Shown here piece after piece: positions 8,559-17,790 of a stretch of DNA of 64,000 bases. The DNA comes from CAVVEQ01 sp963804865 (GTDB taxonomy: Bacteria; Chloroflexota; Anaerolineae; Anaerolineales; Anaerolineaceae), in NCBI GenBank assembly GCA_963804865.1, contig CAWDSH010000001.1, positions 1,054,001 through 1,118,000 of the forward strand, written 5' to 3'. Position 1 is the stretch's first letter. Every line of letters begins with the position of its first letter. A model generated the notes under the pieces. The model saw only the letters and a list, made by a program, of their open reading frames with translations. It ran no database searches and had not been told where the DNA came from. Made by a program: the position numbers and the translations under genes.

Positions 8559-8708
8559 TTATTTCTTGCCCAGGATCTTGTACATTCCTGTACCACAAAC
8601 CGAGCATTTACCTTTCATCGCTTTGCGGCCATTTTTCATGGTGACTTCCTGGCCATCTTTGATTTCCCTCTTGGTCTTACATTTCATGCAATAACCTGTT
8701 TCTGCCAT
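8559..8708 (-). CDS. DUF5679 zinc-ribbon small protein
   Basis: A 49-residue protein with two CxxC knuckles (CMKC and CSVC) around the motif EIKDGQEVTMKNGRKA. This is the whole DUF5679 domain, a predicted single zinc ribbon of unknown role; relatives are common as tiny stand-alone genes in Chloroflexota. The start at 8708 is set by an AAAGGAG ribosome-binding site 5 bp upstream. It has its own promoter and no co-directional neighbours, which suggests substantial independent expression. Confidence 0.82.
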   Translation of the reverse strand: MAETGYCMKCKTKREIKDGQEVTMKNGRKAMKGKCSVCGTGMYKILGKK

Positions 8709-8749
8709 TTTTACTCCTTTCGAATATCTAGGTGTTACCCCATAGTTCA

Positions 8750-8777
8750 ATTATAGCGGTAAAAAGCGTTTATACAA
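8750..8777 (-). promoter_or_regulatory. Promoter of the DUF5679 gene
   Basis: On the minus strand TTGTAT (8777-8772) and a consensus TATAAT (8755-8750) are 16 bp apart, ~40 bp before the ATG. Confidence 0.6.
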
Positions 8778-8806
8778 GATGGAATATTCTACGCGACGGG
8801 TGAACC

Positions 8807-8835
8807 TTGATTTAAGCATGCCTTTGTTTGATAAT
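8807..8835 (+). promoter_or_regulatory. Promoter of the formate-THF ligase gene
   Basis: TTGATT (8807-8812) and GATAAT (8830-8835) with a 17-bp spacer, upstream of an AAGGAG ribosome-binding site and ATG 8872. It is divergent from the DUF5679 promoter. Confidence 0.6.
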
Positions 8836-8871
8836 AAGTAATGTGGATATCATTGCAAACAAGGAGCAGGA

Positions 8872-10776
8872 ATGACCCGTAAATTTTCCCCCACACCTTT
8901 AAAGAGACGCTCACCCGTACCTGCGGATATCGAAATCGCCCAGGAAGCAGAACTTAAACCCATCTCCCAGATTGGTGATGAGCTGGGACTTCGTCCTGAT
9001 GAACTTGAACTCTATGGACCCTACAAAGCCAAAATTAAATTGGAAGTTCTCGAACGCTTGAAGGACAAACCCAACGGGAAATATATCGATGTGACCGCCA
9101 TCACACCCACGCCACTTGGAGAAGGTAAAACCACCACCACGGTGGGCCTAAGCCAGGCGCTGGGTGCACACCTTGGCAAGCGGGTGATGACCTGCATCCG
9201 CCAGCCAAGTCAGGGTCCCACTTTCGGCATCAAGGGTGGTGCTGCCGGCGGCGGGTACAGCCAGATCATTCCCATGGAGGAATTCAACCTGCACCTCACC
9301 GGTGATATTCACGCGATCACCGCAGCCAACAACCTGCTGGCTGCAGCCATCGATGTGCGCATCCTGCATGAAGCTGGTGCGACCGATGAGCAGCTTTTCA
9401 ACCGGCTCTTTCCAGCTAATAAAGATGGAAAAAGACGTTTTGGCCGCGCGATGCTGGGCAGATTGAAGAAGCTCGGCATCGAAAAAACCGATCCTGACTC
9501 CCTCAGCCCTGAAGAGCGAAAGCGTTTTTGCCGGTTGGACATCGACCCGGCTTCCATCACCTGGCGTCGTGTGCTGGATACCAGCGACCGTTTCTTGCGC
9601 GGCGTGACCGTCGGAAATGGTGAGGATGAAAAGGACTTCAGCCGGGATACCGGTTTTGATATTACTGTTGCCAGCGAGATCATGGCTGTTCTGGCTTTGA
9701 CCACCGATCTGAATGACATGCGCCGCAGACTGGGTCAAATGGTGATCGGCATAAGCCGCAACGGTGAAGCGATCAATGCTGATGACCTGGGGGTTGCCGG
9801 AGCGATGACCGTTTTGATGCGCGATGCGATCAAGCCCAACCTCATGCAGACCCTGGAAGGCACTCCTGCCATGGTGCATGCCGGTCCTTTTGCCAATATT
9901 GCGCATGGCAACAGCTCCATCCTGGCGGATATGATCGGGTTAAAACTTGCTGATTACGTGGTGACTGAATCAGGTTTCGGTGCAGATATGGGGATGGAAA
10001 AATTCTTTGATATCAAATGCCGCTACTCGGGTCTGGTTCCAAATGTGGTGGTGCTGGTGGCTACGGTACGTGCTCTAAAAATGCACGGTGGTGGACCCAA
10101 GGTGGTGGCCGGTAAACCACTGGATCCCGCCTATACCAGCGAGAACCTGGACCTTTTAAAAGCAGGTCTTCCCAACATGCTGCACCATATCAAGATTGCG
10201 CGAAATTATGGTGTCCCGGTGGTGGTGGCAATCAACCAGTTTGGTACCGACAGCCAGGCAGAGCTCGATCTGATCCGCAAGACAGCGATTGAGGATGGCG
10301 GTGCTGAAGATGCAGTCATCTGTAATCATTGGGAACTGGGTGGAGAAGGCGCCCTTGAGCTGGCAAAGGCGGTGATAAGCGCCTCCGAAAAACCATCATC
10401 CTTCAAGTACTTATACCCATTGGATTGGCCAATCAAGAAAAAGATCGAAACGATCGCCCAGGAAATATATGGCGCGGATGGAGTTGATTACCTGCCTGAA
10501 GCGGAAACGCACATCGAGGAATATACCCGATTGGGATTTGATAAACTGCCCATATGCATGGCCAAAACACACTTGAGCTTGAGCCACGATGTCACCCTGA
10601 AGGGAGTGCCCAAAGGATATCGTATCCCCGTGCGGGATGTGCGCGCTTCCGTGGGTGCCGGTTTCCTTTATCCCCTGCTCGGGACAATGAGCACCATGCC
10701 GGGCTTGCCCACCCGCCCGGTTTTTATGGATATCGATATCGACCCGGAAACCGGCAAAGTACTGGGGTTATCCTGA
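8872..10776 (+). CDS. fhs: Formate-tetrahydrofolate ligase, long (C1-THF-synthase-like) form
   Basis: Makes 10-formyl-THF from formate, THF and ATP for one-carbon metabolism. The P-loop-like ATP site TPLGEGKTT lies at ~80-88. Other family blocks are RQPSQGPTFGIKGGAAGGGY, EGTPAMVHAGPFANIAHGNS, GFGADMGMEKFFDIKCRYSG and MSTMPGLPTRP. At 634 residues it is longer than the usual bacterial enzyme (about 555-580). The insert RLKKLGIEKTDPDSLSPEER and the VLDTSDRFLR region resemble, from memory, the synthetase domain of eukaryotic trifunctional C1-THF synthase. It is followed by an AMMECR1 gene in the same direction. Confidence 0.95.
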   Translation: MTRKFSPTPLKRRSPVPADIEIAQEAELKPISQIGDELGLRPDELELYGPYKAKIKLEVLERLKDKPNGKYIDVTAITPTPLGEGKTTTTVGLSQALGAHLGKRVMTCIRQPSQGPTFGIKGGAAGGGYSQIIPMEEFNLHLTGDIHAITAANNLLAAAIDVRILHEAGATDEQLFNRLFPANKDGKRRFGRAMLGRLKKLGIEKTDPDSLSPEERKRFCRLDIDPASITWRRVLDTSDRFLRGVTVGNGEDEKDFSRDTGFDITVASEIMAVLALTTDLNDMRRRLGQMVIGISRNGEAINADDLGVAGAMTVLMRDAIKPNLMQTLEGTPAMVHAGPFANIAHGNSSILADMIGLKLADYVVTESGFGADMGMEKFFDIKCRYSGLVPNVVVLVATVRALKMHGGGPKVVAGKPLDPAYTSENLDLLKAGLPNMLHHIKIARNYGVPVVVAINQFGTDSQAELDLIRKTAIEDGGAEDAVICNHWELGGEGALELAKAVISASEKPSSFKYLYPLDWPIKKKIETIAQEIYGADGVDYLPEAETHIEEYTRLGFDKLPICMAKTHLSLSHDVTLKGVPKGYRIPVRDVRASVGAGFLYPLLGTMSTMPGLPTRPVFMDIDIDPETGKVLGLS

Positions 10777-10829
10777 AATATCAATTTTGATATTGATGAT
10801 TTCTCCATAAAGGAAGGTGGGGTTATCTG

Positions 10830-11402
10830 ATGACCGGTGAAAAATTAACTTCAGAAGAGAAGAGCATTTTACTCAAGATCGCGCGTGAATCAATCGAAAC
10901 TGCTGTTGCCCGGGAATCGCAGAAATCAATGGATCTAAAATCGATGCCGCCAGCACTGCAGGAGATCGGTGCATCTTTCGTGACGCTCACGAAGCAAGGC
11001 ATGCTGCGCGGCTGCATCGGTGCACTTGAACCATACCAGCCACTAGCCGAGGATGTGCGCGAGCACGCTGCAGCAGCGGCGCTTGAAGATTATCGATTCC
11101 CGCCCGTCCGATCCGAGGAGGTCAAGGAACTCCACATCGAGATTTCCCGCCTGACGGTCCCCACTCCCCTCCTGTATGATTCTCCTGAAGACCTGTTATC
11201 GAAATTACAACCAGGGGTGGATGGTGTTGTGCTGAGAGACGGATATAACCGGGCTACATTTCTCCCTCAAGTTTGGGAACAACTACCAGGAAAAGAGACA
11301 TTCCTGGCACACCTTTGCCAAAAAATGGGAGCGCCGGAAGATCACTGGAGGCATAAAAAGCTTACAGTCCTGACCTATCAAGTTGAAGAATTCCAGGAAT
11401 AA
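10830..11402 (+). CDS. amrA: AMMECR1-domain protein (AmmeMemoRadiSam system protein A)
   Basis: A 190-residue AMMECR1-fold protein. The signature LRGCIG (in GMLRGCIGALEP) and the C-terminal DGVVLRDGYNRATFLPQVWE block are intact. Bacterial members usually travel with a MEMO1-like protein and a radical-SAM enzyme (the AmmeMemoRadiSam set), of unproven function; neither partner is in this window. An AAGGTGG ribosome-binding site precedes ATG 10830. It lies 53 bp after fhs and ends at a terminator, so the two may be co-transcribed. Confidence 0.85.
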   Translation: MTGEKLTSEEKSILLKIARESIETAVARESQKSMDLKSMPPALQEIGASFVTLTKQGMLRGCIGALEPYQPLAEDVREHAAAAALEDYRFPPVRSEEVKELHIEISRLTVPTPLLYDSPEDLLSKLQPGVDGVVLRDGYNRATFLPQVWEQLPGKETFLAHLCQKMGAPEDHWRHKKLTVLTYQVEEFQE

Positions 11403-11407
11403 AATAA

Positions 11408-11433
11408 AACCGCCGTGAAAAATCACGGCGGTT
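11408..11433. terminator. Intrinsic terminator after the AMMECR1 gene
   Basis: A perfect 11-bp stem AACCGCCGTGA with a 4-nt loop lies between convergent genes. It lacks a long T-run on the plus strand; the A-rich 5' side gives Ts on the minus strand. Confidence 0.7.
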
Positions 11434-11451
11434 GCTCTATGGGATAAGACA

Positions 11452-11715
11452 CTAAAAATGAGTAAAATCCGCGACCTTCAATACAAAAACGACTGCTGAA
11501 TGTACACCTTCCTCCGATTTCGGGCATTTCGATCGAATTAATATGAGAGCATCTTCCATTTTGTCATCATCGACACCGACCAGGAGGGTCGTCATCCCCC
11601 GCTTCAAGAATCCCCCGGTGGACGCAACCTCAGTGACTCGAAATCCCGTTGCAGTTAATGCCTGGGAGATATCATCCTGAACCTGATCTCGAACGATCGC
11701 GATGATCAGTTTCAT
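11452..11715 (-). CDS. Cyclic-di-AMP receptor-like (PstA/DarA, PII-like) protein, copy 2
   Basis: An 87-residue ferredoxin-like PII-family protein of the CdAMP_rec type. It begins MKLIIAIVRDQ and carries ALTATGFRVTEVASTGGFLKRG-like sequence, where TxxASTGGFLxxGxTTLLxG is the family fingerprint and nucleotide-contacting loop, followed by GVDDDKMEDAL. Homologues form trimers that bind c-di-AMP in Gram-positive bacteria. Start 11715 fits the family N-terminus. It follows a second such gene with a 1-bp gap, so the two are translated from one message. Confidence 0.82.
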   Translation of the reverse strand: MKLIIAIVRDQVQDDISQALTATGFRVTEVASTGGFLKRGMTTLLVGVDDDKMEDALILIRSKCPKSEEGVHSAVVFVLKVADFTHF

Positions 11716-11716
11716 C

Positions 11717-12061
11717 TCACACCTCCTCGAAATGTTCCAATTCGAAAGTGAAAATGGTAGCTCCACCCACGGTCACCGGGGTTGGCGTTGGCAGGGGGAG
11801 TGGTGCGCTTTCCAGAGGCACCGCTATATATTCGGTTCGTTCACGACAGTTTTGTTTGAGGATCTCAATAACCTCTTCGCGTTTTTCTTTTTTATATCCG
11901 ATGAGTAAGGTAGCATTGCGTCGACCCAGGAATCCCCCCACACTAGGAAGCCGGGTTGCTGAGAATCCGTGATCGCAAAGGGCATCTTCAGTGATCTCCG
12001 CATCCTGAGCTTGAACGATAGCCATCATCAACATATCACATTTGGGTTGGTTTTCTTTCAT
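11717..12061 (-). CDS. Cyclic-di-AMP receptor-like (PstA/DarA, PII-like) protein, copy 1
   Basis: A 114-residue paralogue of the next gene. It shares the layout MLMMAIVQAQD, then RLPSVGGFLGRRNATLLIGY and a basic helix KKEKREEVIEIL. It differs by a polar N-terminus and a Pro-rich C-terminal addition (LPLPTPTPV) ending in a final beta-strand. The ATG at 12061 has AAGGAG six bases upstream; the ATG at 12067 directly abuts that site. The sensing loop has SVGGFLGRRNAT in place of STGGFLKRGMTT, so ligand preference may differ. It lies 14 bp after the interrupted glycosidase gene. Confidence 0.78.
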   Translation of the reverse strand: MKENQPKCDMLMMAIVQAQDAEITEDALCDHGFSATRLPSVGGFLGRRNATLLIGYKKEKREEVIEILKQNCRERTEYIAVPLESAPLPLPTPTPVTVGGATIFTFELEHFEEV

Positions 12062-12074
12062 CGCCATCTCCTTT

Positions 12075-14520
12075 TCACCCTTCCCCTAAAGAAATTTTTG
12101 TCCGTTCGGGCTGGGTTATCTCGACAGCTTCTCCATTCTTAAATAATACAACAGTTTTATCTGAATTTAGCATAATTGTCATACCCTGATATTCTATCGA
12201 AACCGGCTCTGGAAAAGCGTTAAACCCATTCAAGATGACTTCATCCCGGCTTAAGGACTCAATCCCCGCAATCTGCAGAAATAAACCTACAGGAACCAAT
12301 CCAAGCAGGCTGCCTCTCTCCCCGATTGCCTCCCCATTTGTCGCATCCAGGCAATTTCTTATCTCCCCGTATTGGCGCATATGCCTGGCGGTCGCATCCA
12401 GGATAGCCGTCACTAAATCCACCGCGGCGTGTCGGTTTCCATGCCTGATCATTCCCTCCAGGATGAACGCATTCCAAGGGAGGGAGATCTTTCCCGGATT
12501 TGGGTGAACTGATGACCCTTTTTTCCTGGGAATGGTTAATAATCCATATGGCGTGAAATATCGGGTGTCGATTGTTTTTTTACATCCATCCATCACGTGC
12601 GCATCGTCACTGGCACCCGCCCAAAAAGGAAGGAGGGTGCTGATATCTTCAAAGTTGGAATCAAATGTTGAAAAAGATATCGAATCCCCGCTCTGCAAAC
12701 CCTTGATCTTAACGGATTCGATCTTGCCAAAAAGTTGATCCGAAGTGAATACTCCGGTGCCAGAATACCATCGAAAATGCCGGCTATGCAATTGGAGTTT
12801 GATCCGCTCACCGCCGGATCTGCCAGCAATGACCAAACTCAAAGGTTGTTCCAGATTCTTTTTGATTTTGATCGTAATGCAAATCCGCTGTGGTGGAGAT
12901 ATTGTTTTTTTAATTTGAAATGTTCCAGATCCCTTGGCGCGCAATAAATTAGTTTTTGAAATGGAATGATGCGCTTCATAATCGCGATGCTTCCATCGCT
13001 CAGAGTCTTCATCCCAACACGCATGGATAATTTTCTGTAATTTTCCAGACACCTGTTCAAGCCAGGGATCAAAACGGTGGTCACCATCCAGGTTTCCGAT
13101 CTTCATCAATGCCTGGCACTCATTGAACAATAAGGCAGCCAGCCCTGGCGATTCCATGAAATACTGATCAGGAAATACATCAATCCTTGACCGCCATTCC
13201 TCAAGTCCTGCCTGCCAGGCGGATTGCCATTCCGGGAATCCATCGTGATCCTTGTCCTGGTCTGGTCGTAACCAGGCAAGGAGGAAATCGATCAGCTTGT
13301 TGTGAATTCCTCTTAACCAAGCCGGATCAGATTTTACCTTCCATCAATTTAAGGACCAGTGTCGAAAGGATCGGTTGGGCAAGCTGGTGGATACGCTGAC
13401 CTGCCAATCCGGGTTTCCAATCTATTGCGCCAGATTTTTCTTGAACAGACATAGCATTTTCAATAATGTCTTTAATAATTTCTGGATTGGCGGGTAAAAG
13501 GACATGCGCAAGATAATATGCATCGAAAAGGCTCTGTCCCGCCCAGGTATAGGAATGATCACTGCCATCACCGTTTGACGAGTATCCCTGGTCAGGCTGC
13601 CTGCTCAGTACAAATGAGTTATTTGGGAGATGCTGACTGGCTGGCATTATCAGTTTTAAGGCGGCTTTTTGGGAAAAAGCCAGGACACCATCCCAATCCG
13701 GATTACCTGTTGAAATATCGATCATCCTTGCTTCGTTGATTCTTTCAATGCGATTGATCTCCGCATCCCAATTTCTGAACGTTAAATTCCGTGCGGTTGT
13801 TAAGGAATGGTCTTTATCTTTGATGGCAGCTGCTGCCCAGTTCAGGGATTGGATTTTTCCAGGATACAGTTTCAAATCCAATGTCAGGCCTGGATACACT
13901 GATTGAGACGACCGGGGTCCTCCTGAAATAAAACACACGGGAAAAAGATCCGCTGTTTTACCACCAAGAACAGTATTAAATCCCATCACTTCCGGGAAGA
14001 AGATCTCTCCACTCCCGATTGGTTTTAACTGGCCCACCCACTCAAATTGCAATGCCCGGAATTCTTTAGCATAATTCTCGAAAGTCACTTTCCCAGCAAC
14101 AGCATGTGACTCCGGAATCCAGTATTCCATAACAACACGAATACCCTCTACAGGTTTGTATTCGAATTTCAAGTAATTGGGGAAGAATTGGAGCAGGACA
14201 GGGGTTTGGTGGAAATCCAAGGGATCAAAGATTTGAATCCCTTCCACGGTGAAGATTGGGAAATACCGCATGTAAACAGCACGCATCCCCAAGGATGTTT
14301 GGATCGCCATCGCCGGCGGATCTCCCTGCCCGATGACAACTTCCCATATCTGGTCATCACAATAATCAACTTCATCCAGTAAAGCGTCTGCTGCAATGAC
14401 CAGATCGCGCGGTTCTTCCATCCCCAGGTGCCAGGATCGCATGCGCCAATTGTAAGGGTAAGAGAAAGGGAGGTCAATTGGTGTAGTAGAATGGAACCAA
14501 ACCTGCAACCCTTCCGTCAA
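12075..14520 (-). pseudogene. Six-hairpin glycosidase (GH63/GH15-like), interrupted by one frameshift
   Basis: A ~815-residue glycosidase with a beta-sandwich-like N-terminal half and an (alpha/alpha)6 barrel. Barrel motifs are seen in YTWAGQSLFDAYYLAHVLLP, AIDWKPGLAGQR and DHDGFPEWQSAWQAG. The frame changes at the TTTT run 13332-13335: reading stops after LKLMEGKI, while the next frame continues KSDPAWLRGIHNKLIDFLL without loss. Removing one base of the run restores one protein. The start is uncertain. The frame is open to 14604, across the divergent PBP start; TTG 14520 or ATG 14442 are plausible. Substrate unknown; alpha-glucosidase or trehalase-type activity is likely for the fold. Confidence 0.7.
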
Positions 14521-14525
14521 ATACG

Positions 14526-17500
14526 ATGACCATGAACACACAACGCTCCGCTGGAGATGAAATACCCACCCAACCTGCTGGAAAAGGTGGTAAAGAATCA
14601 GCAAAGAAGAAAAATCCGCAAACCCGGCCTTTGAAAGGGAGGGGAACGCGTCCTCTCAACAGGCCTACTCAACCTTCATCTCCCCTGCCCTTCAGTATCG
14701 ACGGTCTTTCGGATATTCCGCTGGATCAAATCTCTGACGCAGATGCAGTCACCATCCCGCCCGAAGTCCCAATCACTGACCCTACCTTACCGCAGAGTGT
14801 TCATGAAAGAGACCTTGAAGGAACCGTTGCCACCCCGGCTTCATATTCCGGAGTATTGCGGACAGATCTGCCAGCAATGCCGCCCCCATTCCCCACCGCG
14901 GCGGCAACCCAGTCAAGCCAACCAACGGGCGAACTCCATCGAAAGAAGAAGGGATTTTTCTCCAAAGGAACAGGTTCTAAAACAAGGTTTGGATGTTTCC
15001 TTAAAACTGCTATTGCACTTTTATTCCTGATTGCCATCGTTGGGTTGGGAATTTTCTCATTCCTCATTTACCAGTACTTCCGGGTTTCAAATGACCTGCC
15101 GTCCGTAACTGAGCTGATATCCCGAAGCTCGCAGTTCGAAACCACCAGTATTTATGATCGCAATGGAACCCTGCTCTATGAAATTATGGATCCCAATGCA
15201 GGAAAGCGCACTTATACCACCCTCGACCGCATTTCCCCTTATTTAATTGCTGCCACCCTGGCTACGGAAGATAAGGACTTTTACGTCAATCCAGGATTTG
15301 ATCTGCCTGCCATGTTCCGTGCCTTATGGCAAAACTACACCTCGGGGGAAGTCGTTTCAGGGGCTTCAACCATCACTCAACAGCTGGCTCGCATCCTATT
15401 GCTGGGTCCTGACGAACGCTACCAGATCACTGTCGAGCGGAAAGCCCGCGAGATCATCCTCGCAAGAGAGATAACCCAACTCTACACCAAGGATCAGATC
15501 CTTGAAATCTACCTGAATGAGATCAATTTTGGAAATCTGGCGTATGGCGTGGAAGCTGCCGCCAATACCTATTTCAAGACGACCGCCAATCAGCTTACCC
15601 TCTCTCAAGCGGCTTTTCTCGCTGGTCTTCCCCAGGCTCCTTCAGTTTACGATGTTTATACCAACCGGGAAGTGACCCTGGACCGCTCAGAGCAGGTGCT
15701 CTCTCTTCTCTACGAACTCACCCAGGAACGGAATGGTTGCGTGGAAATCGGAACAGAGCGGATGCCAGTTTGCATCACCCTGGACGAACTCGCCAACGCA
15801 GCGCAAGATCTAAATGCATACGATTTTCAACCGCCCACATATGAAATGGGATATCCGCATTGGGTCAATTACATCCGGTCGTTATTGGAAGAGCAATACG
15901 GCGCGCAGACCATTTACCGCGCTGGATTCAAAGTCTATACCACACTCGATCCGACCCTGCAAAATATGGCCCAAGAAATGGTCAGCCAACAGATCAGTTA
16001 ACCTTGCCAACCAGCATGTGACTGATGGCGCTCTGGTAGCCATTCGCCCTTCAACGGGTGAAATCCTGGCGATGGTAGGTTCCGCTGATTTTAACAATGA
16101 AACCATCGCCGGGCAGATCAACATGGCACTCATTCCACGACAACCGGGCTCTTCTATCAAGCCGCTTACCTATACCGCTGCATTTGAAAAAGGCTGGACA
16201 CCCGCCACACTCATTTGGGATGTGCCCAGTGAATTTGCGCCTTCAGATGATAAGTTTGATACCAATCCCCCCTACAAACCGGTTAATTATGATAACAAAT
16301 TTCATGGACCGGTCCTGGTTCGCTCAGCTTTGGCTAACTCGTTCAATGTTCCTGCAGTAAAGACCATGCAGTATGTCGGGATCTATGACAATCCAGATAC
16401 TCCACAGCAGGAGGGATTCCTTGCCTTCGCACAGCGCATGGGGGTCACGAGTCTCACACAACCTTATTATGGACTCTCTTTGGGGCTCGGTGGTGGAGAG
16501 ATCCCGCTCATCGAAATGACAGCGGCCTATTCAATCTTTGCCACCGGTGGGCAAAAAATCCCACTCACCGCCATCCTAAGAATCGAAGATTACAGCGGAA
16601 ATGTTGTGTATGAATTTTCCCCCAGCGCTGGAGACCAGGTGATCCGGCCAGAACATGCCTACCTGATCACCTCGATCCTTTCCGATAATCAAGCACGAAC
16701 ACCCATGTTCGGCAGCAATTCGGTGCTCAACCTGCCTTTCCAGGTGGCAGCGAAAACCGGCACCACCAACGATTTTCGTGATAACTGGACCCTGGGGTAT
16801 ACTCCTGACCTCGCCGTGGGAGTTTGGGTTGGTAATGCTGATTACACTCCCATGGTCAATTCATCTGGTCTTACTGGAGCTGCTCCAATCTGGTCGCAAT
16901 TCATGCAGGCAGCAGAAATGTACATCAGCAATAACAATCCGACCAATTTCACCAGACCGGCTGGAATTGTCGAATATTCAATTTGCACGTCTTCGGGAGC
17001 ACGTCCTTCACTGGATTGCCCAAAGCAAAAATCCGAACTCTTTGCCTATGATCAACCCCCGCTCTCTGCAGATGAGGATCTATGGAAGGAAATCAAGATA
17101 GATACCTGGACCGGGTTACGCTCATCATCTGCATGTTCCGAATATACCGCCGATGTCAAGGTGGCAAATATCAAGGATGAATCAGCCAAGAAATGGATCC
17201 TGGAAACAACGGATGGGCAGAATTGGGCTGCCGAGATGGGATTTGATGATCCGATCTATTTCCTCCCTGAAAGGGAATGCAGGTCAGACGATTCCCACCC
17301 CAATATTGTGTTCGCCAGTCCGGATAAGAACCAGGTGATCTCAACGAATCCGTTGGATATTTACGCGATTATTTCCGCGACATCAAGATTCAATGATTAT
17401 CGATTGCAATACGGCCTGGGCAACTCCCCGAATTCCTGGAAGACTCTGATCAGCAAACAGAAGTCTCAGCACACCAGCGCTGAAAAAATCTATACATGGG

Positions 17501-17757
17501 ATCTAACCGGTATTCGCCCGGGTACAGTCACCTTGCGGATATACATGACCAGCAAGGATGGTCATTTTGCTCAAAAACGACTTACCATCAATGTGCAGGT
17601 GCCGACGCTCACACCCACACCGACAACAACATTGGTGCCGACCGAAACGCCCACACCTACACTCCCACCCACAGAAACACCAACAGAAACTCCCACCCCT
17701 TCTCTCACGTCGACAATGACCGAGACTCCCACTGCAACAGAAACACCTACACCTTGA
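14526..17757 (+). pseudogene. Class A penicillin-binding protein (PBP1), interrupted by one frameshift
   Basis: A bifunctional peptidoglycan synthase of about 1,075 residues. Order: Pro/Ser-rich cytoplasmic segment (1-155), one transmembrane helix (161-184), and a GT51 glycosyltransferase with catalytic Glu248 in TEDKDFY and STITQQLAR. The transpeptidase follows with SSIK (nucleophile Ser), SFN and KTGTT, then an Ig-like domain and a tail of TPTPTET-type repeats. Frame 1 stops at TAA 15999-16001, after VSQQIS. Deleting one T of the TT at 15998-15999 continues as NLANQHVTDGALVAIRP, the start of the transpeptidase domain. Both halves are otherwise intact, so a sequence error is plausible. Confidence 0.88.
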
Positions 17758-17790
17758 GAAGTTCCTTCATTAAATTGCATATACGGTTGC

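Noticed and set aside
9148..9906. A 252-codon open frame antisense to the formate-THF ligase
   Set aside because: Shadow frame; His/Gln-rich sequence with no recognisable motif opposite a fully conserved enzyme.
17602..17755. A repetitive stretch that looks like a tandem repeat or CRISPR-like array
   Set aside because: It encodes the Thr/Pro/Glu tail of PBP1; repeats are imperfect codon-level repeats with no spacers.
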